From Takashimella koratensis (Eukaryota; Basidiomycota; Tremellomycetes; Trichosporonales; Tetragoniomycetaceae), in contig BCKT01000003.1 of NCBI GenBank assembly GCA_003116875.1, forward strand, positions 1,906,784-1,970,783: 64,000 nt of DNA, in the 5' to 3' direction. The notes beneath the pieces were generated by a model. That model was not told the origin of the DNA. It made no database searches and saw only the letters and a list, made by a program, of their open reading frames with translations. This document shows, piece after piece, positions 12,811 to 22,255 of the stretch. The number at the start of each line of letters is the position of its first letter. Position 1 is the first letter of the stretch. Made by a program: the position numbers and the translations under genes.

Positions 12811-15520
12811 CTAGTCTTCGAAGAATCCCACGATCGCCTTGAGATCGGCTACACCGACCCGTCCTTGTGGATAACATATCCAGACTCCTTCACCTTGGAC
12901 GCCAAACTTGTCCCTGAACGTCTTCTTTTCTCGCAGGCTAAGACTGCGCACGATCCCCTTGTACGTGTGTGATAAGAAACGTGCACGAGCGCCTCGTAGT
13001 TTATTGCCTGGTACAAGCTTGTCCGAGACGCCCGCACCGAAAGTAACAGGTTGATTTGGGATAGCCGAGAGAGCGACGGCAACGAGCGCCTCGATAGAAC
13101 TTGACCCTGAGTTCGGAAAGTCGAGCGCCCATTTGACTTGATACCCGTGCTTAGGCGATAATCGTGCGAGCACGACCATTGCGTCGATGACCTCGTCCAC
13201 ACCAGACCCGCGGTATGCAACAAAATACCGCCGATGACTGTCGTCCTTCCACGGTGCGATTTCCGTCAGGTGCACCTGTTTTCCCTTCTCTCCACGCTCC
13301 TTCTTCCACTCTTCGATTCGTGCGTCGACCTTGCGAATAAGATCGTCACTAGGTCGTACTTCCTCACAGCGGATTCCCTCTCGTTCCGCCCGCCGTTGGT
13401 CGCGACTGTCCTGCTCCCCGTGTGGCTGATCGGCGTCCAGTCGTTGTTCCTCGGTACAGCTGAGCGTGCGCCACCCGAAAGTTCGCCCAAGAATATCCTC
13501 CATCTCGTCCGAGACCAACATCCACACTGGAGTCAAATTGAGCTTTCGTTTGGCGAAATCGATGAAAGAGGACGCGACGCTGGCCTTTTGTGAATCATCA
13601 CACAGTGGGTCACCAGTGATGAAGACGAATTTGCCTTGGGGAACGTAGCCGACCGCTGCGCCGTTCGAGTGTCGCCAGATCTCAAAGCGGTCGTCGAGCC
13701 ACGAGGTATTGGAGGCGTCTCCGTAGTTGGCGATGAGGTTTTCCAACGGTGGGGCTTCCTTCGTCGCTGGGTTGAGAGTGGAGGACTCGGGGTGGGGCAA
13801 GACCAGTGGTCGCGCTGGCAAGGACTTTGGATCTCGATGGAACAATGAAGCATTCCGTACGTTCTCCAGTCCTAGCGCAAATGTGATGATCCGTTCCAAG
13901 CCTAGACCAGCTCCGCCATGTGGTGAAACGCCGTAATCAAACGCGCCGAGGTACTCATCCATCCCCTGTTCCGCAATCCCGGCCTCCCTCATCGCATCCC
14001 GCAGCTGCTTTGGATCGTGTATCCGCTGTCCGCCCGTGCATATCTCTTGGCCTCGCACAAACATGTCAAACGATCGCGTCGTAGTGTCGTCGAACGGCAT
14101 GGTGTAGAATGGTCGCGCGCTCTTCGGGAACTTGTCGAGAACGAAGAAATCTGCCTGATACTTGTCCTTGACGAGCTCGCCTAGTCGAATCTCATCGCGT
14201 GTAGATAGGTCTTCCATCTCGACCTCTCGGCCGTCACGTCGCAGCATGTCGACGCCCTCGGCAAACGGGATCACGGGCACATCGTCGGGGTCGCTCGGCC
14301 ACAGCAAATTTGGTACGTCCCAGCGAGTTTTGACGAGATTGATTTGGTCCGCGTCCGCGTATATCGCTTCAAAGATCTTCAATAAAACCTTGATCAGAAC
14401 GCTGATGACCTCTTCATATGTGGTTTGAAGAACCATCTCTAGATCGAGACCCGTGTACTCGGTCAGGTGGCGGTGTGTGTTGCTGTTTTCGGCTCGGAAG
14501 ACGGGTCCAATCTAAAGTCAGACAAGTCTAACAGAAACCTACCTCGTAGACTTTTCGAAGGTCGGCAGAGATGGCCATTTGTTTTGCGAGTTGGGGACTT
14601 TGCGCGAGGAACGCCTGTCGACCAAAGTAGTTAACCTTGAAGACCTCGGCACCGCTCTCCGTCGCTGAGGGTTGAAGCTTGGGCGTATTGATCTCCAAAA
14701 AGCCAAGATCGTCGAGCCCGTCTCGCCATGCCTTGAGCACTTTGGAGCGGATACGGAAGATGGCCTGGTTGGCGGGATCACGCAGGTCGACGATGCGGTT
14801 GCTCAGTCGTGTGTGGAGGGCAGTCGGAGGGTTATAGATAGAGAAGGGGACGTCTGCGTCGCTGACGAGGTGAATCGTCTCGACATGTACCTCGAGGTCG
14901 TGCATCGTTGCTGATTTGATGGGTTCTTTTGGCTCTCGCAGCTCCCCAGTGACATGAACAATAGACTCTGGAGATAGCCGCCGAGTCCAGCGTATCATGT
15001 GCTCCGACGCCTCCTCCCTCGTCACGACGCCCTGTATCGAGTGGGTCCCAGCTCGGAAAAGGATAAACTCTAGTTTCGACGACAGGTGGCGCTGGGTGTG
15101 GATGCGGGCTCGGAATGCGACATGTTTGCCTGCTTTCAACTCCGACACCTCTCCGAGGTCTAACAGCGCCGCGGGGTGGTCGAGGTCGCCATATTTCTCT
15201 CGCATCTCTGGGGACTCTGTCTCGGCGGCTTCCTTGTCCTCTCGCTCGAGTCGCTGTTTCAACTCTTGTCGTTCCGCCTCGTGCCGCTCTGCCCGAGCAG
15301 CCTTGTCCTCCCTTTTCGCAGCATGTCGGGCGACCGCCTTGCCAGAGGTGACCCCGGCGTCACCCTTTTCGTCATCATCGTGACCGTTTGCGGAAGACTT
15401 GATACGAGCGGCAATCACTGACGGTTTGAGGTTGTGGCCGAGTTTTGCCAGTGGCCCAGGTGACGACGAGCGCGATGGGGACGGTGAGTCTGATTGCGAG
15501 GATGGCGAGTCGACAGCCAT
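12811..15520 (-). CDS. erdS: Aspartyl-tRNA synthetase-DUF2156 fusion, ergosteryl-3beta-O-L-aspartate synthase
   Basis: Two-exon gene for a protein of about 892 residues. The N-terminal half is a complete eukaryotic-type AspRS. It has a Lys/Glu-rich extension, the OB-fold anticodon domain (GKHVAFRARIHTQ onward), QSPQLAKQM, class II motif 2 FRAENSNTHRHLTEY (across the 31-nt intron 14512-14542) and motif 3 GGAGLGLERI. From about residue 590 a second domain follows (VGYVPQGKFVFITGDPL ... YQVKWALDFPNS), the DUF2156 / LPG-synthase C-terminal aminoacyl transferase fold. Exactly this fusion is known as ErdS, which charges tRNA-Asp and moves aspartate to the 3beta-OH of ergosterol. An upstream in-frame ATG at 15613 exists, but MAVDSPSS at 15520 follows a leader-like stretch and is preferred. 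It could still supply Asp-tRNA generally. Confidence 0.93.
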
Positions 15521-16002
15521 GATGAAGGTGGTTGACGTCGAGAGAGAAGAAGTGAATATGTGGTGATAGATCAGCCTGCAGAGCTCATCACGAAGTATCA
15601 CCGTCGTTGCCAAGGAAGGGAATAGGGAAGCGAGCGCAAAGCTATGAGGTCAGGCCATGTTTCACGCTCCTCCTTGGCTCTCGGCGACTGAAATTGAGCG
15701 AGGCATTGGGCGTTACTCTGGTGTTGCCGCTGCTATCCGGCGTTTGAGAGGGGATACATGTGCCGGGAGTCAATGATGTCAAGCATTGCTGGCGAGGATG
15801 GGGCAAGGTCAGTGACGAAGGGGTTGCGGGAATCAACGTGACGCGCTAACCCACGAGTTGTTTACGTGGTCGCGCCCTTCTTTTGCTTCGGGGGCGCAAC
15901 GACGTCACGGAAGCATCCTCGGAGCCCCACAGCACCGCTCCGCCGGAATCAATCACGTTGGCACAGGCTCCTCTCATCACCTCTTTATCTACCACAACCA
16001 TC
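15521..16002. promoter_or_regulatory. Shared divergent promoter region of erdS and the hydrolase gene
   Basis: About 480 bases between two head-to-head starts, the ATG of the AspRS fusion and that of the alpha/beta-hydrolase. No separate gene is seen. A one-mismatch copy of the ACACCGCTCC motif lies at 15932. Confidence 0.5.
15932..15941 (+). promoter_or_regulatory. One-mismatch copy of the ACACCGCTCC motif
   Basis: GCACCGCTCC lies 61 bp upstream of the hydrolase ATG. It is the only copy seen outside the 47-62 kb segment and may be chance. Confidence 0.25.
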
Positions 16003-17169
16003 ATGTCGTCCGAGGCGAATCAACGCCCGACCGAGGCGGTGGCCGACAAGGTTGTCGACACCATCCTGCCGACCGCTGAAGACGGAACCGTCGACGCGCC
16101 TCGTCCGGATATTCCTTTACCTCCACCGTCCCGGTGGAAGCTCCAAGCGCGCGCTGCCGTCCTGCGCAACCTTGCCAACTTGGGCTACACCCTATTCAAC
16201 AGAAGCGCGCCGGCTGCGACCAAGACCATTTGGATCGAGAGCACTCTATCGACTCACAAAGGAAAGGCAAAGATCAGGCTTGATGTCTACGATCCTCGAC
16301 CGCGACACAGCAAGGAACAGACGGCGAAGCGACCCGTCGTCATCACCTACCACGGCGGAGGGTACACCATCGGGCACGGCACCGACGATGCGCGATGGGC
16401 AAAAGCTTGTATGGATGGACTTGGTGCCGTGGTTGTCGGCGTCACTTATCGCCTTGCTCCAAGCTACCCTTTCCCGACGCCACTGGAAGACTCTGCCGAC
16501 GCGATCCTCTGGGTTGCCCAGCACGCCGACGAGTTGAATATCGACATGGACCGCTTGTTCCTCTCTGGATTCTCGACCGGAGGCAGCCTCGTTTTCTCCT
16601 CACACATGCTGTTACACCATGCTCAAGCCCAAGGGCAAGGTCGGACCCCGCGTGCAAGCGCCGCATCGACCCTAGGTACCGGTCAATGGTCATACTCATA
16701 CGATATCCCACATCCGCCCAAGATCTGCGGCATCGTCTCCTTCTATCCGATTCTCGACTGGACCATTCCGCGATACGTCAAGCGAGGGCGGTGCCCAAAG
16801 CCCGAGCTCACCCTTCCCGTCTCTATCACCGAGCTGACGGACGCCGCCCACCTCCACCCGGATCCCGATCGCTTCGACCCGCGCCTAAGCCCATCCGTTG
16901 CGCCTGACGAGATGGTCGACAGCCTCCCGCCAATCCACATGGTTTGCTGCGAGAACGACATGCTTCTCCAGGAAGGCGTCGATTTCACCGAGCGGTTGAA
17001 GCAACGAGGGAAGACCGTGACAACCCGAGTCGTCAACGGCGAGCAGCATGCATGGGACAAGCCACCGCCCCTGAACCCGAAACCGAGTGTCGCGGTGGAG
17101 TACGACGCTGCATTGGCGGCGATGAAGGAGTGGATGACGGTCACGACCCCTGCTCGGGGTGTATATTAG
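16003..17169 (+). CDS. Alpha/beta-hydrolase of the hormone-sensitive-lipase type; candidate Erg-Asp hydrolase
   Basis: Intronless gene for 388 residues. The oxyanion-hole motif HGGGYTIGHG (about residue 110), the nucleophile elbow GFSTGG, a likely acid in CENDMLLQEG and the histidine in GEQHAWDKPP form a full HSL-type (abhydrolase_3) serine hydrolase triad. No signal peptide is visible; the first 40 residues are hydrophilic, followed by an amphipathic segment that could touch membranes. It is head-to-head with the ErdS gene. The known pathway partner of ErdS is ErdH, an esterase that removes aspartate from ergosteryl-aspartate, so this is the natural candidate; the assignment is an inference. 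An in-frame ATG at 15883 would add 40 residues, but the sequence there looks like leader. Confidence 0.82.
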   Translation: MSSEANQRPTEAVADKVVDTILPTAEDGTVDAPRPDIPLPPPSRWKLQARAAVLRNLANLGYTLFNRSAPAATKTIWIESTLSTHKGKAKIRLDVYDPRPRHSKEQTAKRPVVITYHGGGYTIGHGTDDARWAKACMDGLGAVVVGVTYRLAPSYPFPTPLEDSADAILWVAQHADELNIDMDRLFLSGFSTGGSLVFSSHMLLHHAQAQGQGRTPRASAASTLGTGQWSYSYDIPHPPKICGIVSFYPILDWTIPRYVKRGRCPKPELTLPVSITELTDAAHLHPDPDRFDPRLSPSVAPDEMVDSLPPIHMVCCENDMLLQEGVDFTERLKQRGKTVTTRVVNGEQHAWDKPPPLNPKPSVAVEYDAALAAMKEWMTVTTPARGVY

Positions 17170-17448
17170 AGAGATCCGGAGTCGCGTCGACTCGGGGGGC
17201 TTCGAGTAGGGGTGTTCCGAATGCGGCCGGAGAAAAGAACGTTACGCAACTTGGCGGGGGCCGCTTACGATTGACACTCTCATTCCGACGACAAAAGACT
17301 GGCTAAGATCGACTCGGCTTCGGCCTCGGTGCATAGTGACAGAGTTGATGGCCGAGCGCGCCTGGGATGGGCGACGGCGGCGTGGTTATAACTGTATCTG
17401 TAGTGGTCCTGCTCCATTGCACCCATCATGCTACCCACCTCATTCAGG

Positions 17449-18352
17449 ATGACCGCCGTTCGCACTCTCAAAGTTGACGTCAACGTAGGTGCCCTGACAT
17501 TGACGCAACTGACGCTAGACCGACGTGATCTGCACCTTTTGCATGCTGGGCCTTCGACAACTTGATTTTGGTAAGTAACTGGCGTTGATGGTCACTAACG
17601 TCAAGCGAAATCCAAATACAACTCGCAACGCCCGCCAATCGAGCTGGATATTCGAATCCACCCCTTCCCTCTCAACGGGATTATCAGCAACGAGGCCGTA
17701 TCTAGAAAAGCTTGGGGATCTGGTCGATTCGGCGAGGAAGCATGGACAAAGATCACACAAGGCCTTGTACCCAAGTTTAATGCCGTTGGACTCAACCCGT
17801 GAGTGCTTTGGTTGACCCACGCTGATGAGCAGAAACTTTGACGGCATGATATCCAGTTCACGCCAGTCTCACCGTCTCGAAGTGTACGCGCTCAAGCACA
17901 AACCAAAAGCGCAGGTCGCCCTGGCTTTGGATTTGTTCACTTCGTTCCATATCGATGGGAAGGCACCCTCGGACCAAGCAGCATTGACGACCCTTGCTGT
18001 CAAACATGGCGTCTTCCCGGACCAAGACAGTGTCCTCAAGTTCCTCAATGGCGATTAGTGCGACAGCGAGGTTGCTGCGTCCTATAAGCGAGCGCGCGAG
18101 GCTGGGGTACCAGGCGTACCGTTCTTCGTCTTTGAGGACAAGTACACGGCCGAGGGGGCAGTGGGAGTGGACGGTTTTGTACAAGTAAGTATTGACGGAT
18201 GCTTTGCTGACGTTCAGATCCTCGAGTCTGTGGTTGATCAATCTGCAATTGTCCCAGTTGAGGGGCAAGCCTGCGAGCTAGAGTCTGTTGGGACCGCCGG
18301 AGACATGGCAAGAGTAGGAGGAGCTGCGAGCTCATACGTCAAGAATTCATAG
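17449..18352 (+). pseudogene. DsbA/FrnE-like thioredoxin-fold oxidoreductase interrupted by an in-frame stop
   Basis: The spliced reading gives DVICTFCMLGLRQLDF, the CxxC active site of the FrnE/2-hydroxychromene-2-carboxylate isomerase group. An all-alpha insertion follows (ALKHKPKAQVALALDLF ... FPDQDSVLKFLNGD). At 18056-18058 a TAG stops the frame. Immediately after it, in the same frame, coding similarity resumes with EVAASYKRAREAGVPGVPFFVFEDKY, the cis-proline strand of the fold, and runs to 18352 through a 33-nt intron. No splice pair removes the stop. Either this is a point nonsense mutation (GAG to TAG would fit), a sequencing error, or read-through. Without the cis-Pro strand the protein should not fold normally. 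ATG 17428 is an alternative start in frame. Confidence 0.75.
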
Positions 18353-18396
18353 CTTAGATCAAAGCCTCTTCACACCTGAGCCGACTTGTAAACCAC

Positions 18397-19152
18397 TCAC
18401 ACCAAAGCCTCTTGGACCACCTTCCAATACCTCACTTTGTCATGCACAGCATGCGAGACATGCGCTCCACCAAACTGCTCCAGCCTTACGTCCCACCCCT
18501 TTGCCTTGGCGTCACGAGCGTTGGCCTCGACCGCGGGATACTCGACCATTCGATCCTCACGACTGTAGATGTAGCATCGTTTGCCGATCGTCAAGGCGGT
18601 GGGGTCGAGCAAAAAGTTGTATGCGGTGACGAGCGGGTTGGTAGTGAACAGGGCGATGAAGCGGTAGACATTTAAGGCGATGATGAGGAGAAGGCAAAGT
18701 GGGTAGTAGACGATTGGAGACTTGGGAAACCCATGCGCGAATGCCGCGTAAGCCGACCAGAACGTGGGAAGGCCCGGCGCGGAATCAAGCAGCATGTGGG
18801 TGACGGGGATGGGCTTTCGGTATGCGCTCGAGAGTGCGCGAACCATCTTGACACCGCCGTTGGAGAAGGCTACCAGGCGGACATCGCTGCCGAGATCGGG
18901 AAGCAGAGGGCGCAGGGGGCTTGCAAGGGACTCGACCGATTTGAAAACGAAATCGTTCGGGTTGCTGGTGAGAACGAGGACGTTGGAGGATGGGAAGAGT
19001 TTGAGATACTCGTCGGTATGCTTGGCGATGTGTCGATTGGATGCGCCCATCCACGCGGCGACGACGAGGAAGGGGCCCGAGGCTTGGTCGCGGCGGAGCA
19101 GCTGGGCATTGGCGGTGAGCCGCACAAAGTTAGGCAGCGCCTTAGATGTCAT
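18397..19152 (-). CDS. DUF829 / TMEM53-like alpha/beta-hydrolase
   Basis: Intronless 251-residue protein. It contains FLVVAAWMGASNRHIAKHTD (family-typical N-terminal strand and loop), LVAFSNGGVKM (degenerate nucleophile elbow), a hydrophobic insert PLCLLLIIALNVYRFIALF that may be a membrane segment, YSREDRMVEY (acid region) and GGAHVSHAVHDKVRYW (histidine region). This is the PaxU/TMEM53 family. Members are nuclear-envelope or ER-associated and mostly uncharacterised; some sit in secondary-metabolite clusters. The start at MTSKALP is preferred over an ATG 69 bases upstream because it follows a CCATCCGCC leader. Confidence 0.8.
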   Translation of the reverse strand: MTSKALPNFVRLTANAQLLRRDQASGPFLVVAAWMGASNRHIAKHTDEYLKLFPSSNVLVLTSNPNDFVFKSVESLASPLRPLLPDLGSDVRLVAFSNGGVKMVRALSSAYRKPIPVTHMLLDSAPGLPTFWSAYAAFAHGFPKSPIVYYPLCLLLIIALNVYRFIALFTTNPLVTAYNFLLDPTALTIGKRCYIYSREDRMVEYPAVEANARDAKAKGWDVRLEQFGGAHVSHAVHDKVRYWKVVQEALV

Positions 19153-19279
19153 GGCGGATGGTGAGGAAGGGAAAAGCGGCCGCGGGATACGGATCCTATT
19201 ATAGACCACCTGTCTTGGCAACGGCCAACGGACGCTAGGACCTCGCGCGGCCGCGGATGCTATGCATGATCACTCTGAT

Positions 19280-20104
19280 TCATCGGGAGCCCGACAGCAT
19301 CTCCGTGAGCTCCTTATACGCCGTCTCTACCTCGTCGGGGATATCAACATGATTAATGAACCCCTGGCCGAGTGGTCCATACCCGCCTGGACCATCTCTC
19401 AACCGCGGGATCTCCCCTAGCAACAAGTCAAAGAACCGCTGATAGCTCCAGAGCGCCGCATCCTTCTCGCCTCGTAGGCATGCCCACTGCACCCTTTCAC
19501 CCTTTGCCCCCTCCCCACGTCCAAGCTCCACGCGCGGTACAAACGTCGGCCACGTCATCAGCGTCGGTGATCTCGTCTCGTCCTCGGCGTAGTACTTTTC
19601 CAACCCGGCGAGCGTGCGGATGGACATCGTCGGGTCTTGTACAATAATGACGCGATCGACTCGCTGCGCGTCGATGAGCCGCTTGCTAAACAGCATGTTT
19701 TGGCCGCAGTTGGTGCTCTTATCGTCGACCAAGATAGAGAAGTCGCCTTGTCGTGCTCGCTCAGCGAGTTTGGGCCAGCAGTTGACAAGAACAAGCTCGA
19801 GCACGCGAGCCTCGGGCAGGCCAAGCTCTCGAATCGAGTGTGACTGAGCGGTCCGCGCAAAGCGGGGGTCCTGTTCGATGGCATCGTAGAGGTAGGAAGT
19901 CGAGTGACCGATCCCGCCGGATAGGACTAGCGTCGCCGGCGTCGTCAACCCGTCGAGATGGTCGTACAGTGTCGTCATGGTGTAAAGGACCGCATGACCG
20001 GCGAGGATATAGACAGTGTGGGGCTGTTCATTTGGGGGCTGAGCGGGTGCATGGGCAAGGAAATGTGCGACGAGGTTGATGTTGTCAACAGTGTGCTGGT
20101 TCAT
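19280..20104 (-). CDS. YdcF-like DUF218 protein
   Basis: Intronless 274-residue protein that is very close in pattern to bacterial YdcF. It shares LSGGIGHSTSYLYDAI, DDKSTNCGQNMLFSKRL, VIIVQDPTMSIRT, GEIPRLRDGPGGYGPLGQGF and an ending of INHVDIPDEV. E. coli YdcF binds S-adenosylmethionine in crystal form but its role is unknown; DUF218 relatives act in envelope biogenesis. Full collinearity with a bacterial family, and no intron in a genome where most genes have many, suggest acquisition from bacteria. The start MNQHTVDN aligns with the bacterial N-terminus; longer in-frame ATGs up to 20260 would overlap the divergent promoter. It is head-to-head with mannose-6-phosphate isomerase, 109 bp apart. 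Confidence 0.88.
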   Translation of the reverse strand: MNQHTVDNINLVAHFLAHAPAQPPNEQPHTVYILAGHAVLYTMTTLYDHLDGLTTPATLVLSGGIGHSTSYLYDAIEQDPRFARTAQSHSIRELGLPEARVLELVLVNCWPKLAERARQGDFSILVDDKSTNCGQNMLFSKRLIDAQRVDRVIIVQDPTMSIRTLAGLEKYYAEDETRSPTLMTWPTFVPRVELGRGEGAKGERVQWACLRGEKDAALWSYQRFFDLLLGEIPRLRDGPGGYGPLGQGFINHVDIPDEVETAYKELTEMLSGSR

Positions 20105-20166
20105 GGTGGGGAGTGAAAAACAGACTTGACGCGATGCGGTCATCGATGTCATCATGGCTCCAGCAC

Positions 20167-20176
20167 TTATATAAAG
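20167..20176 (+). promoter_or_regulatory. TATA box in the divergent YdcF/PMI promoter
   Basis: TTATATAAAG lies 37 bp upstream of the isomerase ATG, within a 109-bp divergent promoter. Being nearly palindromic, it could serve both genes. Confidence 0.45.
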
Positions 20177-20213
20177 CTGGCGAGTATCCATCTCACCTCG
20201 TTTACCAGCCAAT

Positions 20214-21752
20214 ATGACAACCGACGCCCGTGTACGACGCCTGGCGTGTAATCCCAACAACTACCCATGTACGCCCACTCAGCGCTGCATATGCTGACTC
20301 GCAGGGGGAAAGCAAGGCGACCAGGGGCTAGCCGCTCAGCTCGCGCCTAACGCGTCTCCGGATTTCAAGCTGGAAGGGACTAAAACATACGCCGAGGTGA
20401 GAGCGGTGACGGGCCTTGAGCTGACAACAGCTATGGATGGGAACGCACCCGAAGAATGAAGCCAAGCTATGGGGAAAGGACGAGACCTTGCGAGAGTTTG
20501 TAACCAGCCACCCGGACTTGTTGGGTGATGTGGCCCAAGTGAACAAGTTTCCGCCGCCTTTCGAAGGCGACTCGTTACATGTCCCGTTCCTCTTCAAGAT
20601 ACTCAGCTGTCGCCAAGGTGGGTCGTGATCAGGAGCCGCGCTGACATGAAGCCCTCCCCCTACAGATCCATCCCGACAAGGAGTTGGCCGAGCAGCTTCA
20701 CCGCAAGAACCCGGATCAGTTTCCAGAGTAAGTAACTATACATTCGCGACTGATCTTAGCACCAACCACAAACCTGAGATCGCTGTATGCTTGACCGATC
20801 GCTTCTTGGGCTTTGCAGGGTTTCGGCCATACGAGCAGATCCGGTCATTCTTGCTATGCACCCCCGAGGTAACCATGCTGCCCGGAAACATCAAGGAGGC
20901 TATCAAAGAGTTCACCGCCGCAGGGCAACTGGACAAGACCACGCAGTCGGCGAAGCTCAGAACCCTCTGGCATGCCTTCCTGGATCTGAAGGGAGACAAG
21001 GCGGTGAACGTGTTCTGCACTAGGGTCTCACGAGAAGGAATTGAAGCGTTCTCGCCGATGGGAGAAAAGGAGCTCGACTCGGCGGAGCGCAGCGCCCTCG
21101 TCGACGCCGTTGCCATCCTGCACAGGTACAATCCTGGTGACGCTTCCATCTTCACCTCATTGTAAGTCTGAACGCAGTCGTGGCTGACGAAAGATTCTTC
21201 ATGAACTTGGTTGAGTTGCACAAGGGCGAGGGTATGTACGTCGGCGCCGACGGAATTCACGCGTGGTTGGAGGGAGGTGAGTACTGCGTTGAGACCACAC
21301 TGACCATAGACATTGTCGAGCTCATGGCGGTATCCGACAACGTGCTCAACGTAGGCTTTACACCCGAGAAAGACTCGACGCGGCTCGTGGCCAACGCAAT
21401 CACCGTCACCCCAAAAGCCAAGTCTCAGCTTCTCTTGAAGCCCCAAACATTTAAAAAGGGCAAGAAGGGCAAAACTACCGTGTACAGCACCCCGTTCGAA
21501 GAGTTCTCGATCCTTCGCGTTTCCGGAAGCGAAGAGCTTGAGGCGTTGACGGGGCCCGCCGTCGCCATTGTCACTGAAGGAAAAATGACTTTGTGGGACA
21601 AGGGCGAGCGACAAGTGCAGCAAGGCCAAGGACCAGGGACAGTATACTTTGTTGGTGCAGGCACGAATCTCGTGGTCGAGGGTGACGGAGAGGTCTGGAT
21701 GGCGTTTTACGATGGAGACCCAACGGTAGCGGAGCAAGTGGGACCACAATGA
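20214..21752 (+). CDS. PMI: Mannose-6-phosphate isomerase (type I)
   Basis: Interconverts fructose-6-P and mannose-6-P, the entry to GDP-mannose for glycosylation and cell wall or capsule. The first exon encodes LACNPNNY and, over an intron, PWGKQGDQG. Zinc-site segments follow: ELWMGTHPKNEAK, LQIHPDKELAEQLH (the HPD-type zinc ligands), GADGIHAWLEGD and, after a short intron from 21277, IVELMAVSDNVLNVGFTPE, the family signature. The C-terminal cupin (EFSILRVSGSE ... DGEVWMAFY) completes a standard-length enzyme. There are six or so short introns. Cytosolic. Confidence 0.95.
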
Positions 21753-22255
21753 GCGAAGTGCAAGTACCAATCAGAAGCGGCCGCAATGCACACGTTTCAA
21801 TGTCGAAGACGTGATGCATTCCCAGATGCGCAGTACGTTCCAGCGCGGCGGTGCCAAGGAAGCATAAAGGTATGTATCTCATCTCGGCGCTCGACTTGTT
21901 GCGGTCGTGAACTCGTACAAGAACCTGCCAAGCAGTCTTCGAAAATTGACGTGGTCGCCCGACTGACCCTTGGCCAAGCCACGCCAAGCCGTGGCAACTT
22001 TTTTGACCGAACAAATCGCCACTTCATGACCTTCCGATACCAGTTGAACCGCTGCTCAGTCTCGTTGCGGCGTGCGTTGCCAAGACGCTCATTGTCACGA
22101 GAAAGCTGATCCACGCACGTTTGTTTCTGACGATCAATCAGTCCCAACGCCGAGAGTGCCAAGTTGAAGCTGAAAAAAGTTGACTCCAAACGCCCGAGTA
22201 TAAAGTCCGGCGACGATCTGCCTCTCCGCAATCGTCAAACGAGTCAACCTTCACC
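21753..22255. other. Promoter region of the phosphate transporter gene
   Basis: About 500 bases with no coding exons. It contains CACGTTT at 21791-21797, GCACGTTT at 22115-22122 and TATAAAG at 22199-22205. The CACGT[TG] core is the known target of Pho4-type bHLH factors; here this is a hint only. Confidence 0.45.

Noticed and set aside
14162..15421. Several plus-strand open frames opposite erdS
   Set aside because: They lie antisense to strongly conserved AspRS sequence and have Ser/Arg-rich composition typical of shadows.
15883..16002. N-terminal extension of the erdS-adjacent hydrolase from the ATG at 15883
   Set aside because: It is in frame, but the sequence is promoter-like and has no similarity to the family. 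The ATG at 16003 has a better leader.
18733..19204. Long plus-strand open frames opposite the TMEM53-like gene
   Set aside because: They are antisense shadows of a GC-rich coding exon and show no protein motif.
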